Shown: one piece after another, positions 24,124 to 40,996 of the stretch
How positions within the stretch are numbered: position 1 is the stretch's first letter
How the letters are laid out: each line of letters opens with the position of its first letter
Source: Haematococcus lacustris
Taxonomy: Eukaryota; Chlorophyta; Chlorophyceae; Chlamydomonadales; Haematococcaceae
DNA length: 64,000 bases
Assembly: GCA_030144725.1 (NCBI GenBank)
Contig: JASKMD010000018.1
Span: 5,795,469 to 5,859,468, forward strand
Direction of reading: 5' to 3'
Position numbers and translations under genes: made by a program
The notes under the pieces: generated by a model
What the model was told of the DNA's origin: nothing
What the model saw: the letters and a program-made list of their open reading frames with translations, nothing else
Database searches by the model: none

Positions 24124-25627
24124 GAGTCAGGTGGTGTAAGGGCGGCCAGGCATGGGGCGAGGTGAGTGGGTGGGTGGATGGGTGGGTGGGAAAGCAGGCC
24201 CGTGCAAGGGGTAGGGTAGGGAGGGGCCCTGGCGACGCATCAGACATGAAAGGGCGCATGCACACACAGGGCATGGAACAGGGGATGCAGGGAGGAGGGA
24301 CCTTGAGGAGGGAGCGGGGAGGAGTTGCACATATGACCCTGCACACGCCGTTAGATGGCTGGGGTGCAGATTGGGTCAGGACTTGGCAATGCTGATGGCC
24401 TGCAGCCAGCACCTTGTTGTTGTGCTGAGTGCTTTGGATGCAGCCTGTAAATAGTAAGAGTGGGATTAGGTCTGCTTGCACGTCGTCAGGTCCAGTCCTT
24501 GACCTACGTTTTGCATGCAGGCCGAGGCTAACAACAGTCTTGCTCATCTCAGTACCCCCAACACAGGCACTACTGATTAAGGGTTGCAGGGTTGAGGTTG
24601 AGCATGTCCTTACGCCTTGGGCGCCCACGATTGTAGGCCAAGCGACGCTGGCGACATTTGTGATTGAGGCATGGGTTGATGCAGATGTGTTGTCTGCTCC
24701 CGACAGTGTAACCGCGACAGAAGATGCAGAAGAGCTCAACATGTGTAGCAGCGTTGCCGCAGCTCTCATTAGATTGCAGTACAGGACGTACGCATATTTT
24801 TGACTCAAATGCCGTGGGGCAGGGTAGAGAGCAATTGAGCAGCTGACCAAGTAACTGATTTTCGACGTTGTACTCCCTATAATAAGATGTTTCCGCCCAG
24901 CAAGTTTGCATGCAGCTTGCAAGCATGTCGTGCACGTGGGTTAGTTATCTAGTGTTTGGTCATCTACTTAACAATGGCACATTGACTACCGCTGCGCAAT
25001 AAAACCTGCACACTACATGCTGGAGTCCTGGAGAAAAGGTTGTGAGACAACGCGTGCACAAATCCGACCTATGCATCAAGGTGTCAGTGAGGGCAATGTC
25101 GGCAGTGTCCATAATCACGAGCAGTGAAAGCGCTGCCCTTCCCCGTATGCCTCTACTACTGCTGCTGTCATCTGGTGCTGTCGAGGACAAGGGGAGGGGG
25201 AGGGGGGAGGCTCTGCATCAGCACTGCTGTGGAGGTGAGGGTGACAGGCTGAAGGGCTAAGGCTAGGGAGGGTTAGCGTTAGGGTAAGGGTCCACGTGCC
25301 CTGAGCTATGCGCCCAGGTAGTGCGGGCACACAGTGCAGGGTTAGGGTAAGGGTTAGGGACAAGCTGGCTGGGTTGAACTGGGCGGGGTACTCTGGGCTC
25401 AAACAGCTATGAGCTCTGCGCACAGGTGGTGCGTGGCCGCGGTGTCTTGGCCTGGCCTGCTAGCACCAGCTGGTGGGCAGTGGGGCCACGTCAGCCCTAC
25501 CCGCAATTGCGACCACTGGCCTGGGTGTACCAGTGGGCAGTGGGCAGTGGGCGCGGTGTCTTGGCCTGCTGGGCAGATAATAGGTGGCAGGGGCAGGGCC
25601 AGGGGGCTAATAGACCCAGGCCAGTGG
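24124..25627. other. Intergenic; degenerate telomere-like tracts
   Basis: No convincing exon. At 25259-25365 there are broken runs of GGTTAGGGTAAGGGTTAGGG type. The long minus frame at 23903-24922 has no motif I recognise. Confidence 0.4.
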
Positions 25628-29484
<3,857 letters not shown>

Positions 29485-30352
29485 TAGCTGCAGAATTAGA
29501 AACCGATAGTAAGACTGACTTGGCCGAGGCCGGGCAACCTGGTCACACAGAGCACTTTATTTCATAAACTCGATTTGTCATTTTTATCGCTGGGCCGCAA
29601 AACAGCCTGTGCAGCATTGTCATTGAAATGCAGCAGCCTGCATTGTTTAGCTTTAGTTTACGTGAATCCAAGCACACGCACAAAATAAAGCAAGACTTGT
29701 AATTGAGCACAGAGTGCGAGCTCATTATTAAAGCTACGCACAGTGCGCGCCGAGCCGCAGCTGCCGGTGTTGCCATAGCATTCAGGTACATATGTGTGTA
29801 GACATGTGTGGATAGATACATGGATATGTGTGTGACAAACACGAAAATCCTTAGTATATGTCGACAGTTGTGACGAAGGATTACAACAATACATGGAAGC
29901 ATGCAATGCATCTAAAGACCACTCTAATTTGTTTATAAGGATCACTGAGTAGGGCATGTGGCCCATGTGGCTGTGACGCTGCTGAGACTGCATGCGGCTT
30001 AGCAAGTGTTTGGACATTGACTGCACTTCAACTGACAACCTGACAACCCTACCATCCAATGCATTGGTTCTGACATGAACAGTGCATGATGCTTCGAACG
30101 CAGCAGCACCCTCAATGGCATGTGGGGCACATTCAGGACCGGGCACAACATGAGAGGCAATGGCAGCAGCAGCATTCTGGAACATGGGCCAGGCTGGCAG
30201 TACACAGCGCTTAGCGGCTGTGCTTGAAGCACATTCGTCACATGGCTCCTCATCACACCAATCACTCCAGCTCCCTGCCTGGCCTCTGCTGCAGCTGGTG
30301 GCCGTCACTTGCTGGCAGCGCCCTCCACCTAGGGGCTGCTGCCCTGTAAGTC

Positions 30353-32624
30353 CTAGAGGCTGCTCTCCTCCACAGAGCTTGTCCGCAGGGCGGGGCAGGT
30401 CACGGTGGGGCAGCGGCAGGAGCACTTGCAGGGATCTTGCGGTGGGCAGATGAACTTGGGGGGAGGGGGAGGGGGGCAGGGAGAGGGGGGAGAGGGGGGG
30501 TAAGGGGGGGGGGGAGGGGGAAGGCGGGGGGGAGGGGGGGGGAGGGGGGGCGTGGTGGTGGGGATGGGGGGTAGGGGGGAGGGGCCGGAGAGGGGGGGCG
30601 TGGTGATGGAGGGGAAGGGGAGGGTGGGCGAGGTGATGGAGGGGGTGGGTAGGGTGGGGGTGGGTATGGTGGGGGTGAGGGAGAGGGGGGGCCGAGGTGG
30701 TGGTGGTGAAGGGGCGGGGGGGGGTTGGCCCAGGTGATGGTGGTGACGGCGAGACCTACAGCAGCAGCAGCAGCAGTAGGGGGGCAGCAGCAGCAGCAGC
30801 AGCAGCAGCAGCCCAGTCTGGTAGCCACTCATGCCAGCAGCTGCAGGAGCAGCACAGCTGTTGTTGTCATGAGGCACCAGCAGTGGTCAAGCAGTGCTTG
30901 TCCCCGCCCCTACCTCCCCAACTGGACAGGGTCTGATCACCCCCGCCAGGATATGCAATGTGAAGTACTAGTACTAGTAACATTAAGGATCAGGGTAGGG
31001 TTAGGGTGGGTTAGGCTTACTGGCTTATAACTCCAAGCATTAACTGCTAACACCCTAACCCCTTAACCCCTAACCCTCAGCCCCTCACCCTACCTCCTAG
31101 CCCCTACCCTAACTTCAGGGTCAGGGTGTGCGCATGACCACTGACCTTGTTCTTGTCCTTGCCGCCATTGATGAAGTCGTCCTTGTCGTCGTTGATGAAG
31201 TCGTCCTTCCCGTCACCCTCACCAGGCACCTTGACGGGCTGGAAGAAGGGCAGCGTCCGGGCGCCCAACACCAGCGGGTCTGCAGCCAGCTCACTCAGGT
31301 CTGGCAGGGCGCCTTGCCCATACCCCTGTCCCCTGCCCCCTGCCCCCTGCCCCCTGCCCCCTGCCCCCTGCCCCCTGCCCCCTGCCCCCTGCCCCCTGCC
31401 CCCTGCCCCCTGCCCCCTGCCCCCTGCCCGCTGCCCCCTGCCCTCTGTCAGGTGGACTCAGCAGCCAGCAGCAAGGCAGGTTCCTCGAGGTGTGCAAGCT
31501 GTGGCTAGACAGCTGTAGGCTTCATAGCCTACAGTCCTTTGCCCTGTGCTCTCAGGAGCATGGCAGGTTGAGCCGTGCAGCTTATGCAGCTGCTAACTGA
31601 GTTTTTATCAGTATTTGCAGTCAGGTGTACTCAGTAGCCAGCAGCCTGGTCTCAGGTCTGGTAGGGCGCCTTGCCCCTCCCTCTGCCCCCCAGCAGCATG
31701 GCAGGTCAAACCGTCCGACATGACATGCAGGCGCTGACTTGGCCTACCTTTGCTGTCAGCACTGGGAGATGGTGAGCCCTGTGAGCAGGCAGGCAGGCAG
31801 CGGGGCAACCTCAGGCACGCACCAGCCACGGCTGCTCCCAAGCAGTGAGGGCGGCACAGCCATGCGGGCGGCAGACACAGCCAGCAGCAGAGGGGGGCAG
31901 TGGGCACATCAGCAGGTGGAGACTGCCTGACTGGGCTTATGGCCGCAAACGCCACACGTGGTCTTCCAATGAGACAGCCAGCCAATGGTGTGAGGAGAAC
32001 AGGCGGCTGCAGGCATATGGTCGGAATGGTCGGACTATCCACACATCGTCCATATGGTGGGACTATCCACACGCAGTCACCAGGACTGCTAGCATGGCAG
32101 TATGAGTGCATCAAAGACAGGGCACCAGCCATCTGCAAAAACTCCTCACAGCTACGACAAACACGATAAACACGACAAACACGACAAATAACCCTCACCT
32201 TATCATCCTGCTGCCCTTGAGCAAGGAAGCCGTTGATGGCGGGCAGCAACCCCTGCATGTGCCAGCAGCGGCCGGGTGAGTGCTGTGGCCCCGCTCTGAT
32301 CTGGCCTCTTTGGAGAGACAGTGGGTGTGTGCCGCGCATGTTGCAGCCACGCATGTTGATGTGTGGCGTGTACATCGCGACATTGCGTCAGGGAAGCTTC
32401 GGGATCGAAACAGCTGACACTCAGCCCTGGTAGCCGCGGTCGATAGCCCATGTCGGTCTGATCGCGCTGCCAGGCGGTTGCAGCTGCGCGCTGTGGCGCG
32501 AGTAGTGTGTGTCGCTGCGGCTGCAGGGCGCACTCACTGAAAAGTCTGTTGCCGCGGCCACGTTCAGCATCATGGCCATTGCCAGCGTAAGCAGCGCTCC
32601 GGTACGCATAGCAGCCCTGCGCAC
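30353..32624 (-). CDS. Probable secreted proline-rich extracellular (cell-wall type) protein
   Basis: The first exon (32624-32541) encodes a clear signal peptide: RTGALLTLAMAMMLNVAAA, followed by TDFS and a GTGAGT donor. Further exons read GLLPAINGFLAQGQQDDK (about 32255-32200) and, at about 31318-31145, ALPDLSELAADPLVLGARTL then two DDFIN acidic repeats. The last exon (about 30740-30353) is a long Pro-rich stretch (PPPP, SPPPP, TPT patterns) ending in FICPPQDPCKCSCRCPTVTC and a stop at 30353. Such Pro-rich plus Cys-rich ends are typical of volvocine extracellular matrix proteins, whose Pro would be hydroxylated. Exons between 32200 and 31320 are uncertain, and junction phases were not all checked. 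I cannot name a family. Confidence 0.45.
31321..31445. repeat. (CCCCTGC)n tandem repeat
   Basis: About 17 copies of the 7-base unit, immediately upstream (in the minus sense) of the ALPDLSEL exon, inside an intron. Confidence 0.9.
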
Positions 32625-33528
32625 AGCGTAGCAGGCCGGGCCGGTCTGCTGCAGCCCGGAAGCTGGCCGGGGAGCTGGGAGGCAACAGACCCGGCTCCTG
32701 TGCAGGGAGCTAGGGCCAGCGCAGCCTCACCTCATGTCGGGGGCGCTGAAGAGAGTCCTGCGCCGTCTGATGAGCGATGCCCAGTCTGATTGTTCGCGAC
32801 CTTTTGTATACGTCCGGGCATGGGAAGCGCGGGCGGTGGTCTATCCCGTGGTGCCGCTCGCGCTTGTGCGCCCCCGAAGGAGAACAAGGATGTGCGCGGT
32901 GCGCATGCTATCCCCGCTGTTGTTGTGTAAGATCCTGACTACTGTCCGCCTCATGCATGTGTATACCTTGAAAAACCCGCATTATGACCGTCAGGACCGG
33001 TAGGACATGGCAGGCTGCTCTGCCAAAATCAGGGTCGGACTGGCCACTAGCTGTAACCAGCTGTCACCAGCAGTGGCTACCAGCGGAGCCCACAGCGTCG
33101 AGCCTACAGTGGCAGCAGCTTCAGGTGACACCAGCAGCAGCAGCATACTGCAAATCGCAGGCCCTGGAGGCTCAGCTCAAGGGCATGGTGTCAGTGAGAG
33201 TGAAGCGGCACCACCTGACAGTCCCGTGCCGCCCTTGAGGGTATTTTGTTGCTGCTCCGTCCTTCTGTACGTGTTGCGTGTACGTGTCGCTACCGACACC
33301 CAGCAAACCAGAACTTTACAAAAACAAACCTGTGAATTGAACCACATTGTCTCTGATGAAACATCCACTCCAAAGAGACATGCTTCCGTGCATTCCTCAA
33401 GTGCGTCACTACAACTAAACAGGTGTCTGTTGGCAAGGTCGTGCATGGCGCGAGCCTGCTACATCATGCAAAGGTGCATGCTGGCTGGTTCCTCCTCTGG
33501 GTTGCCCATGTGCATGGCAGGGTTGAAC
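32625..33528. other. Intergenic between two minus-strand genes
   Basis: No supported gene. A minus-strand TGTAA polyadenylation signal at 33316-33320 lies about 210 nt past the FKBP stop codon. It fits as the 3' end of that gene. The plus-strand frames here are shadows. Confidence 0.4.
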
Positions 33529-36500
33529 TCAGTGGGCCTCCACCACCATGGCGGGCTCTGGGGCCGTAGCAGTCATGGTGGGCAGGTCAGCCTCAGCAGC
33601 TGTTGCCTGTTCAGGAGCTGCCTCTGGTGCCAGCTGTTCTGTGGACACGGCCTCTGCTGCCACCACAGGCGCAGTCTTGGGCGCCACAGCGGCCGGGAAC
33701 TTGAACATGCGGCTGTACAAGGCCGCCTCCTTCTTGTTCTGCTCCCGCATCAATACCTACACGCAGCAGCACCAGAACACCAGAGCAGCAGCAGCAGCAG
33801 CAGCAGCAGGGCAGCTAGCAGCAGCGGGAGGAAACATTGCTGGGGGGGAGGTCGCTGCCTTTCCAAGCGGCAGGCGGTCGATGCTGTGGGTGCTGCCCAG
33901 CGAGTGGTGTGCTCTCCAGAGGCGGTGGAGGTGGGGCCAGCAGGTGGGTCTGCAGAGGCGGTGGAGCTGGAGCTGGAGCTGGAGCTGGGGCGTCCGCGTC
34001 AGCCTACATGGGTCTCACCTGGCCCAGTCCTCTGCCAAGCAGGGTGCGCAGCTGTGGCCCTTATCCTCCCTCAGCCACCTGACTCTCCCTCAGCCACCAC
34101 CTGCCTCACCTTGAGCTTCTTCAGCAGCGCAGCCAGGTCAGCGTTGCCGGGCTCTGCACTCAGCCCCTTCTTCACGTCGGCCTCGGCCTCCGCAAAGTCG
34201 GCGGTGCCAATGTAGGCCTGCAGCCAGGCAAGCAACAGGTGTCGAGCACAGAGCATGGCATGTGGCCATGAGCAAAGCAGGGTCTCTTGAGGACCACCTC
34301 AGAGCCAACCTGGGCTATGACCACGCAGACTACACCACATCGACGTGTTGACCGGGGTGGGGTATGGAGTAGGGCATGTGGCACAACACTGAGCGACTCA
34401 GCTTGTTCCATGCACTGGCATGACACCGGCACAGCAATGAGTATTGGTACTGACATGGCAAGGCGAGGTACCTCAGGGCTGCCCTACACCGTGACCACGC
34501 AGACTAGACCACTCACTACACCATGCCCCTCATGGCTGGCCTCCCCTCCCTGCCTGGCTGCCTCCACAAGCCACCAAATCACGCGGATGCAGCCACCATA
34601 CCAACACATCTATGTAACCAGCGCACTTGAGCAGACCTGGCCTCAGGGCTCAGGGGCACAGCTAATGCTATTGCGATCAGCATCACCAGGTTGCTTGCTG
34701 TGCATCAGGCATGGGGACTTGTGCTTTAACCACCTGACCTGAGCTATGATGTCAGTTCGAGACTTGCATCAGGCATATGGGCTACAGATGAAGGTGCGGC
34801 ACGACACCCACACATGTGCACCTCACACCCTGCCCACACCACCCTGGCTGCCCAGGTGATGACCCCCTGCCTGCCCAGGTGCTGACCCCCTGCCTGCCCC
34901 AGTCTCCCTGCCCTAATCCCCTTGCCCTACTCCCCCTGCCTGCCCCAGCCCCCCTGCCTGGCCTAGTGTCCTGGGCACCTGGGCTCGTCTGTACAGCGCC
35001 TTGACGTTGAAGCTGTCCTGCTCCAGCACCCGGCTGGCCTCCTTGGCTGCAGCCGCCCAGGACTGCTGCTTCAGGTGAGCCGCGGCCAGGTTCAGGGCGG
35101 CACTCTTACGCACCTGGGGGCAGGGGGCAGGGGCCAGGGGCCATGGGGCAGGGGGCAGGGGGCAGGGGGCAAGGGCCATGGGGCAATGGAGCTGGTCAGA
35201 GAGCACCAAGGGTTGCTGAAGGGTGCTGTGAGCCCAGCAGCAGCGTGCATTGAGTATGAGGCAGGGCTGAGGGCTTTCTGGGGGCTGTCCAATGAGTTCA
35301 GGGCAAGGGAGGGCAAGGGGGGAAGTGTGGGGTGTGGGTGGGTGGGTGGGTGGTGAAGGGTTTGTTTGATGATGGGTTAGGTTTAGGGCTAGGCAACGCC
35401 GTCCAGGCTGTCGAGTGTGATCAGGGCTGGGGTGGGTGACGGCAGGGTGGGTATGAGAGAGGTGGGTGCAGCTGCGTATAGAGGCCAAGGAGAAAGAGAG
35501 GTGGGTGCAGCTACCTCCTTGGCCTGCGCCTTGATGTCCTCAGGGAAGCTCTTGTCCACTGATAAGAGGGACACGGCCTGCGGGCACACGGCAGCCGCAA
35601 GGCAGGGACCAGGGCACCCGCTACAGGGTTAGGGTTAGGGTTAGGGTTAGGGTTCAGGCTGACTGCGTGCTGCTGGCGGGCTGAGAGCAGGGCAAGGGCA
35701 GGCGGGCTGGGTCAGGGATGGATGGCTGACTGACTTGGGACGAGTGGGTGGCTACGACTGTGGGTGGCATACAGGCAGGGGCTTCCCACCTTGTCATATT
35801 GGTGCACGGCTCTTGCTAAGTTGCCTGCCTTGTAAGCGGCATTGCCCTTGTCCTTGCGCACCACAGCTGCAGCTACCTAGGGGCAGCCAAGCAGTCCACC
35901 AGCAGCAGGCAAACACCAGCAACGTGGCACACTCCTGTTTGGGTGCCAGCATTGGGTTTGGGTGCCAGCGCTGAGTTCTGGCTGTGTTTGAGTGCCCACG
36001 CTGCAGCGGTCAATGCATTGCTGGGTCAGTAACGGCTAGACAGGGGTGTAAGGGCGTTGCAACAGCTTGGGCAGCGGTGGCAGGGAGGTGGAGGTGGAGG
36101 GGGTCACACCTTGTCTGCATCACTCATCTCCCAGGTCTCCTTTGCATTCTCAAACGACACCAGCTCCAGCTCATAGCTCACACTGGCATCAGCGGGCACC
36201 TGGGCAAGGCCAAGGGCAGGCTAAGCACATTGCTGCGCCTACGCGTCATATGCGTCCTATGCGCCTGTCCAGTGCGGGGTGCAATCATCCGCATGGCAGG
36301 CCCTGAGGCACATCCGAGCCACATGGACCCACGCCCAGGGCTTGCAGGGAGGGGGAGGATGGACGGAGGGAGGCTAGGTGTCCTACTTGTGTGCATGGCC
36401 CAGGGGGGAGGAGGGGGAGGGCGGGTGGGGAAAAGAGGCCGGGGGCAGGCGGGCAGGGGACAAGGGGCATGCAGGCAGGGTATGTGCCTGCTGGTATGTG

Positions 36501-39500
36501 TAGGCACGTGGTGTCAGTGTGGGAAGGTAGGGCCGCAACAGGAAGGCAGAGCAATGCTGCAGGGCAGGGCTTGGCTGCAGCTGCAGCTGCCCACCTGTGC
36601 CAGCCGCCCTGCATGGCCCTTGGAGCCATACGCATATGCTGGGGAGCAGGAGACCAGCGCCTTCTCCCCCTGCTTCATCTTCTGCACCGCTAGGTCCAGG
36701 CCCGAGGGCACTTGCTCTGGACAGGGCCGGGGCAGGGAGGGGCAGGAGGGCAGGCGGGCCGCACGGTCATCAGGTGGGCAGCAGGAGTCTGGCACAGGGT
36801 AAGGGAGGGGAGGGGAGGGAGGCAGCAGCTGCTTGGGGTCAGGCCCTGGGTACATGTTAGGGTGAAGGTTAGGGTTCAGGGGTAGGGGTAGGGGTAGGGT
36901 GAGACTGTGTGGGTAAGGCCAGTGGCGGTCAGCAGTGGTGGGAGACGTGAGTGGCATGCGGCCTTGCAGCCCAGACTGTGGACTTGCAGGTAGCCCTACC
37001 CTACAGCAGCGGCCCTGCCCAGCCCACTCCGCCCCTCACCCTCATCGGTGGTGAAGGTCAGATCAGAGCCCTCGGCCCACTCATCAAACACGGTGCCGTC
37101 CTCCAGCCGCCCCACACCCCGCAGTGTGACCTGCAGGGACCAGCAAGGACCGGGCCGCTGGATTGCTGGGCAGCTGACAACAATGAAGAAGAAAGAGGAG
37201 AGGATGCTATGAGTAAAAAGTAGGCATCACTAAGATCATACGATGAGAAAGAGGAAAAAGGGAAGAAGAATACTATTCCGGCATAAGAACCAGCATGCAG
37301 TAAAAACGAGGAGCTTCTGCCTGGGGCGTGTCCTGATCCCACCCTGCTACCCTGGATGACACCTGCTACCCTAGATGACAGAGGACAACAGATGAAGCCA
37401 ACACCTACCCTTATGATGCACCCTCAAGCACACCTACCCTGCACCTCCCTAGACCTGGCTACCAATCCAAGCCGATCCGTGCAAGCATGTGGTCACACTT
37501 TGTTGTGTGTACGCTGAGGCCCAGTCATGCAGCACTGGGCACAATGCAGTGCAGCTTAGCCCACTGACCTTGGCACCCTCGTTGGGCCGCTTCCACTCAG
37601 AGCTTTCCACCAGCGTCTTCTTCACCACACCGCCGTCATCCGACACGTTCTCAACCTGGGAAGGTCGCCGAGCACGTATGCAGACAATGCAGACAGTGCA
37701 GCGCACATGATGCCGCAGGCAGGTGCTGGGATAGGGAGCACACCAGCAGCACATGGTCAGTTGGTCGTCTGGTGCACCCTTTCAAGGGTACTGCTACCTA
37801 TAACAATAGGTATATCAATGATAATGGCAACACTACTCATGTAGTATAGCAAAACTTGTAGGCTTGCAATATCAAAACAGCCATGCCAAACCAGCCATGC
37901 CATACCCTGCATGCCCCATCATTATTGGCTGAGCCACACATACCCCAGCCATCCAAGCCACCCAGGTGATCCTACCCACGTTATGCAAACCACCATCTTC
38001 CTTTGTCTGACAGTTAGACTGCTATGCATAAGTGATGCAAGGAACTATCTACCGTCCACCTCGACCACCCCAAGAGTGCAACTGCTGCCTGGGCTGCCAA
38101 AACCACCTCTGCTCACCTTGTGCCACCCCACCAGCTCCAGATCCACCTCCACATTCGCATCAGGCGGCACAGCGCTGCTGCTGTCTGGACCCTCAAGGGC
38201 GGGCCGGCCTTCAGGCCCAAACGCATCTGCATGGCAGCAGCAGTAGCACCGCCGGCACGGTGACAGGCAGGAAGCTGGTCACGGCCTGATGAGGCAACCC
38301 AGGGGGGTTGAAGAGGCCAGGGGTTGCTAGATCAGGCCACGACAGGCCAGGCCAGCCAGTGGTGCTGAACCTGTTCATCCAGTGACTTCGGTCTGAACAT
38401 CAACAGGGGATCCACAAGCAGCACTTCACATTGCATATTCCCATACCTCAGGCATACGACCTTGGCACAGTCCCTGCCCCTGCCCCTTGGCCCTGCCCCT
38501 GATTACCCTCAGCAGCATCCCATGCTGGGTCTCCTCTGTGGCCTGACACCTACATTCTGGCTTGAGCAGCAGCTTGGCCGTCTCCCCCTTCTTCATCTTC
38601 TTCACTGCCACGCTGGTGCCCTTCATGCCCAACAGCCCCTGGCCCACCACAAACTGGGTGGGCTCAGCGCCGGATTGAGCAAAGGGCTCGCCTGCTCCTG
38701 AGACCCGGGCGCTGAACTTCACTGCAGGGAGGATGTTGTACAGCAGAAGCAAGAGGCTGGACAGTGGGTTTCTCAGGAGCAGGATTGGAGGCAGGGACAG
38801 GGGCAGGGCCAGTGGCAGGGCAGGGGCAGGGAGAAGTCAACATCAGGCAATCCATAGCAATGCTGCTTCATTGTGATGCTGCAAAGCAGGTGCGCTGGGC
38901 TCCCAGTACGGGAAGGCAGTGGCGGGCGAAGTGGCAGGGTTGAAGACATCCAAGCAAAAACGGGCAAGGACTGGCAGGGAGGGCAACCCACCCAGCGCCT
39001 CGTCCATGTCATTTGGGTTTTCCCAGCCGCTGCCCTCTACTGTGGTGGTCTTGATCACACCGCCGTCACCCATGATGTCCTTCACACTCTGCCAGCTCAG
39101 CAGCTCCACCTGCAGTGGCAGCAGCACGGGTAGCGGCCGCAGTGGCAGCAGTAGTGCGGTGGCAGTGGCAGCAGAAGTGCGGTGGCAGTGGCAGCAGTGA
39201 CAGCAGCAGCAGCAGCGGCGGGAGCAGGAGCAGCAGCAGGGGCAGCAGCAGGGGCATGGGCAGGAGCAGCAACGCCTGTTTCAGTATCTAGCTGCCCCCG
39301 CTGTGCCCACCCTTGCTGATGGCCCACCTCGAAGTTCAGTGTTGCATTGGGCGGGATCTTAGGCGGGCTGCCTGACTCGCCATATGCATAGTCTGGTGCG
39401 CAGGTGAGCACCGCCTTCTCGCCCTTCTTCATGGTGGCCACGCCCTGATCCCAGCCCTTGATGACCCGGCCTGCAGCCAGCGCCGCGCAGCAGCTGGGTG

Positions 39501-40847
39501 GGGCCTGGAGGTCTACAGCTCTCCGCTGCTGTCATCCTCCTCAGCCCCGCTTGCACACCTCCCTCATATCCATTAGATTGAGGCCTTAGCCTTAGCCTTA
39601 GCCTTAGCCTTAGCCTTAGCCTTAGCCTTAGCCTTAGCCTTAGCCTTAGCCTTAGCCTTAGCCTTAGCCTTAGCCTTAGCCTTAGCCTTAGCCTTAGCCT
39701 TAGCCTTAGCCTTAGCCTTAGCCTTAGCCGTACACCATGTTCTCAGAAAGGGCCACTGGCACCTGCAGCTGCCCCTGCCCTGTAACTGCTGTTGGGCTCC
39801 TGCCCTGTAGCGCTGTTGGGCACCTCAGCCAGCCTCTTCAGCACCTGCTGAGCTGAGCTGTGTGACGCTGCCAGCTGGTTCAAGGCATGGCGGCGCGGCC
39901 CTGCAGCAGCTCACCCTCTCCCAGCGTGAAGGTGAAGGGCTCGTTGCGATCGCGTGACGAGTCAAAGGTGGTGCCATCTGTCAGCGTGCCCACGTAGTGC
40001 ACTGCGGCAACACCACGCCAGTGCCATTCAGTCTGGGCTGCAGAGGGTCTGCATCCCCTAACGATCCCTGCTGCACACCTGATGACTCGAGGACTGGAGC
40101 AACAATGTACCACAATGTCGTGTGGTTGTGAACGAGGGCTGAACGCAAGGTCGTGTGGCCATGTGCACGGCTGAAGGGAAGGGTGACCTGTGCCAGAGCT
40201 GCACACACCTGTGACGACATCATGGGCCTCTGGCTTGTCCCAGCCACTGCCCTGGACCAGGATCTTCTTCACGATGCCACCGTCCTGCAAGCCATGGGAG
40301 GCCCAGGGGTGCAGCTTATGCAACCTTGCAGTCCATTAGTTCTGCTCACGATTATCAAAGTGCAAGTCCGTAGGCCATGTTGTGAGGGGGCTGGAGCAAG
40401 TCAAGTAGCACTGCAGTGCTACGTCAAATGTGTTGGTGAGGGCAGCAGTGGCAGGCCAGGCCCCACCCTTAACTGTCTTGACTGCCTGGCGTGGACTAGG
40501 CCTGCTGCTCATGCTGCTGCTGCTCCTGCTGCCCTCATAGCTAGAGGAATGCTGCCTGACCAAGTGCCGTGCGTAGTGCCACCGGCAGCCGGCTCTGGAA
40601 GCGTCCAGACGCGCGGTCCGCTCACCGGCGTGACCTTGACCTCCTTGCCAACCTCGTCGCTGCCATAGGTAACGTCCTCTCCGTCATCGTCCTCGAGCGC
40701 CTCCTCCATTTCTACGTGCATCGCGTCGATCCTAGGCTGATGTTTTGATCTGCTAGGGCGATTGCGAGGGACATTTCTACGGGTACCTGCGGGTGTGCGC
40801 TCAAAGTCCTGTGGGTTAACTGGCATGTCCTCCAGCATATCCGCCAT
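33529..40847 (-). CDS. FKBP62/ROF1-type immunophilin: three FKBP modules plus TPR
   Basis: A large multi-domain peptidyl-prolyl isomerase of the plant FKBP62/65 type, a cytosolic HSP90 co-chaperone linked to heat stress. It starts at ATG 40847 ([16 protein letters not shown]) and stops at 33529. FKBP1 is split over about 40000-39890 ([19 protein letters not shown]) and 39470-39330 ([26 protein letters not shown]), with the usual Tyr, Phe-Asp, Val-Ile-Lys-Gly-Trp and Tyr pocket residues. FKBP2 (38725-38555, 38225-38110) and FKBP3 (37130-37040, 36715-36595, 36200-36110) are degenerate: FKBP3 has [16 protein letters not shown] and lacks the pocket Trp. Linkers [18 protein letters not shown] and DGGVVKKTL precede modules, as in plants. 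TPRs lie at 35875-34110 ([30 protein letters not shown]). The Ala/Pro/Glu-rich C-terminus follows [12 protein letters not shown]. About 16 exons, limits approximate. Domain call very sure. Confidence 0.9.
35625..35654 (+). repeat. Interstitial TTAGGG tract
   Basis: Five perfect tandem TTAGGG units in an intron of the FKBP gene, between TPR exons. Looser TTAGGG-like runs occur at 25259-25365, 30985-31105 and 36857-36900. Confidence 0.95.
39583..39729. repeat. (CTAAGG)n hexanucleotide array
   Basis: About 24 perfect copies of GCCTTA (CTAAGG/TAAGGC on the other strand) in the FKBP gene intron between the two halves of FKBP domain 1. Confidence 0.97.
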
Positions 40848-40996
40848 TGGTTCGTCTGATGTTCCTAAGTGTCCTGTACAAGCTCAGTACTACTTGCTAC
40901 AGTGCTGCTGTGTTTGCAGGGGCTTTGTCTCAAGTGCATCTCATAGCATCACTCTCGAGAAATTTCGAGGAAAGTCGCGGGCGCCAGCACTGAACT
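40848..40996. promoter_or_regulatory. Short divergent promoter region FKBP / BBIP1
   Basis: Only 149 bp separate the start codons of two oppositely transcribed genes. The interval must hold both 5' leaders and both promoters. No TATA box is evident. It is less G/C-skewed than its surroundings and contains no tandem repeat. Confidence 0.6.
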
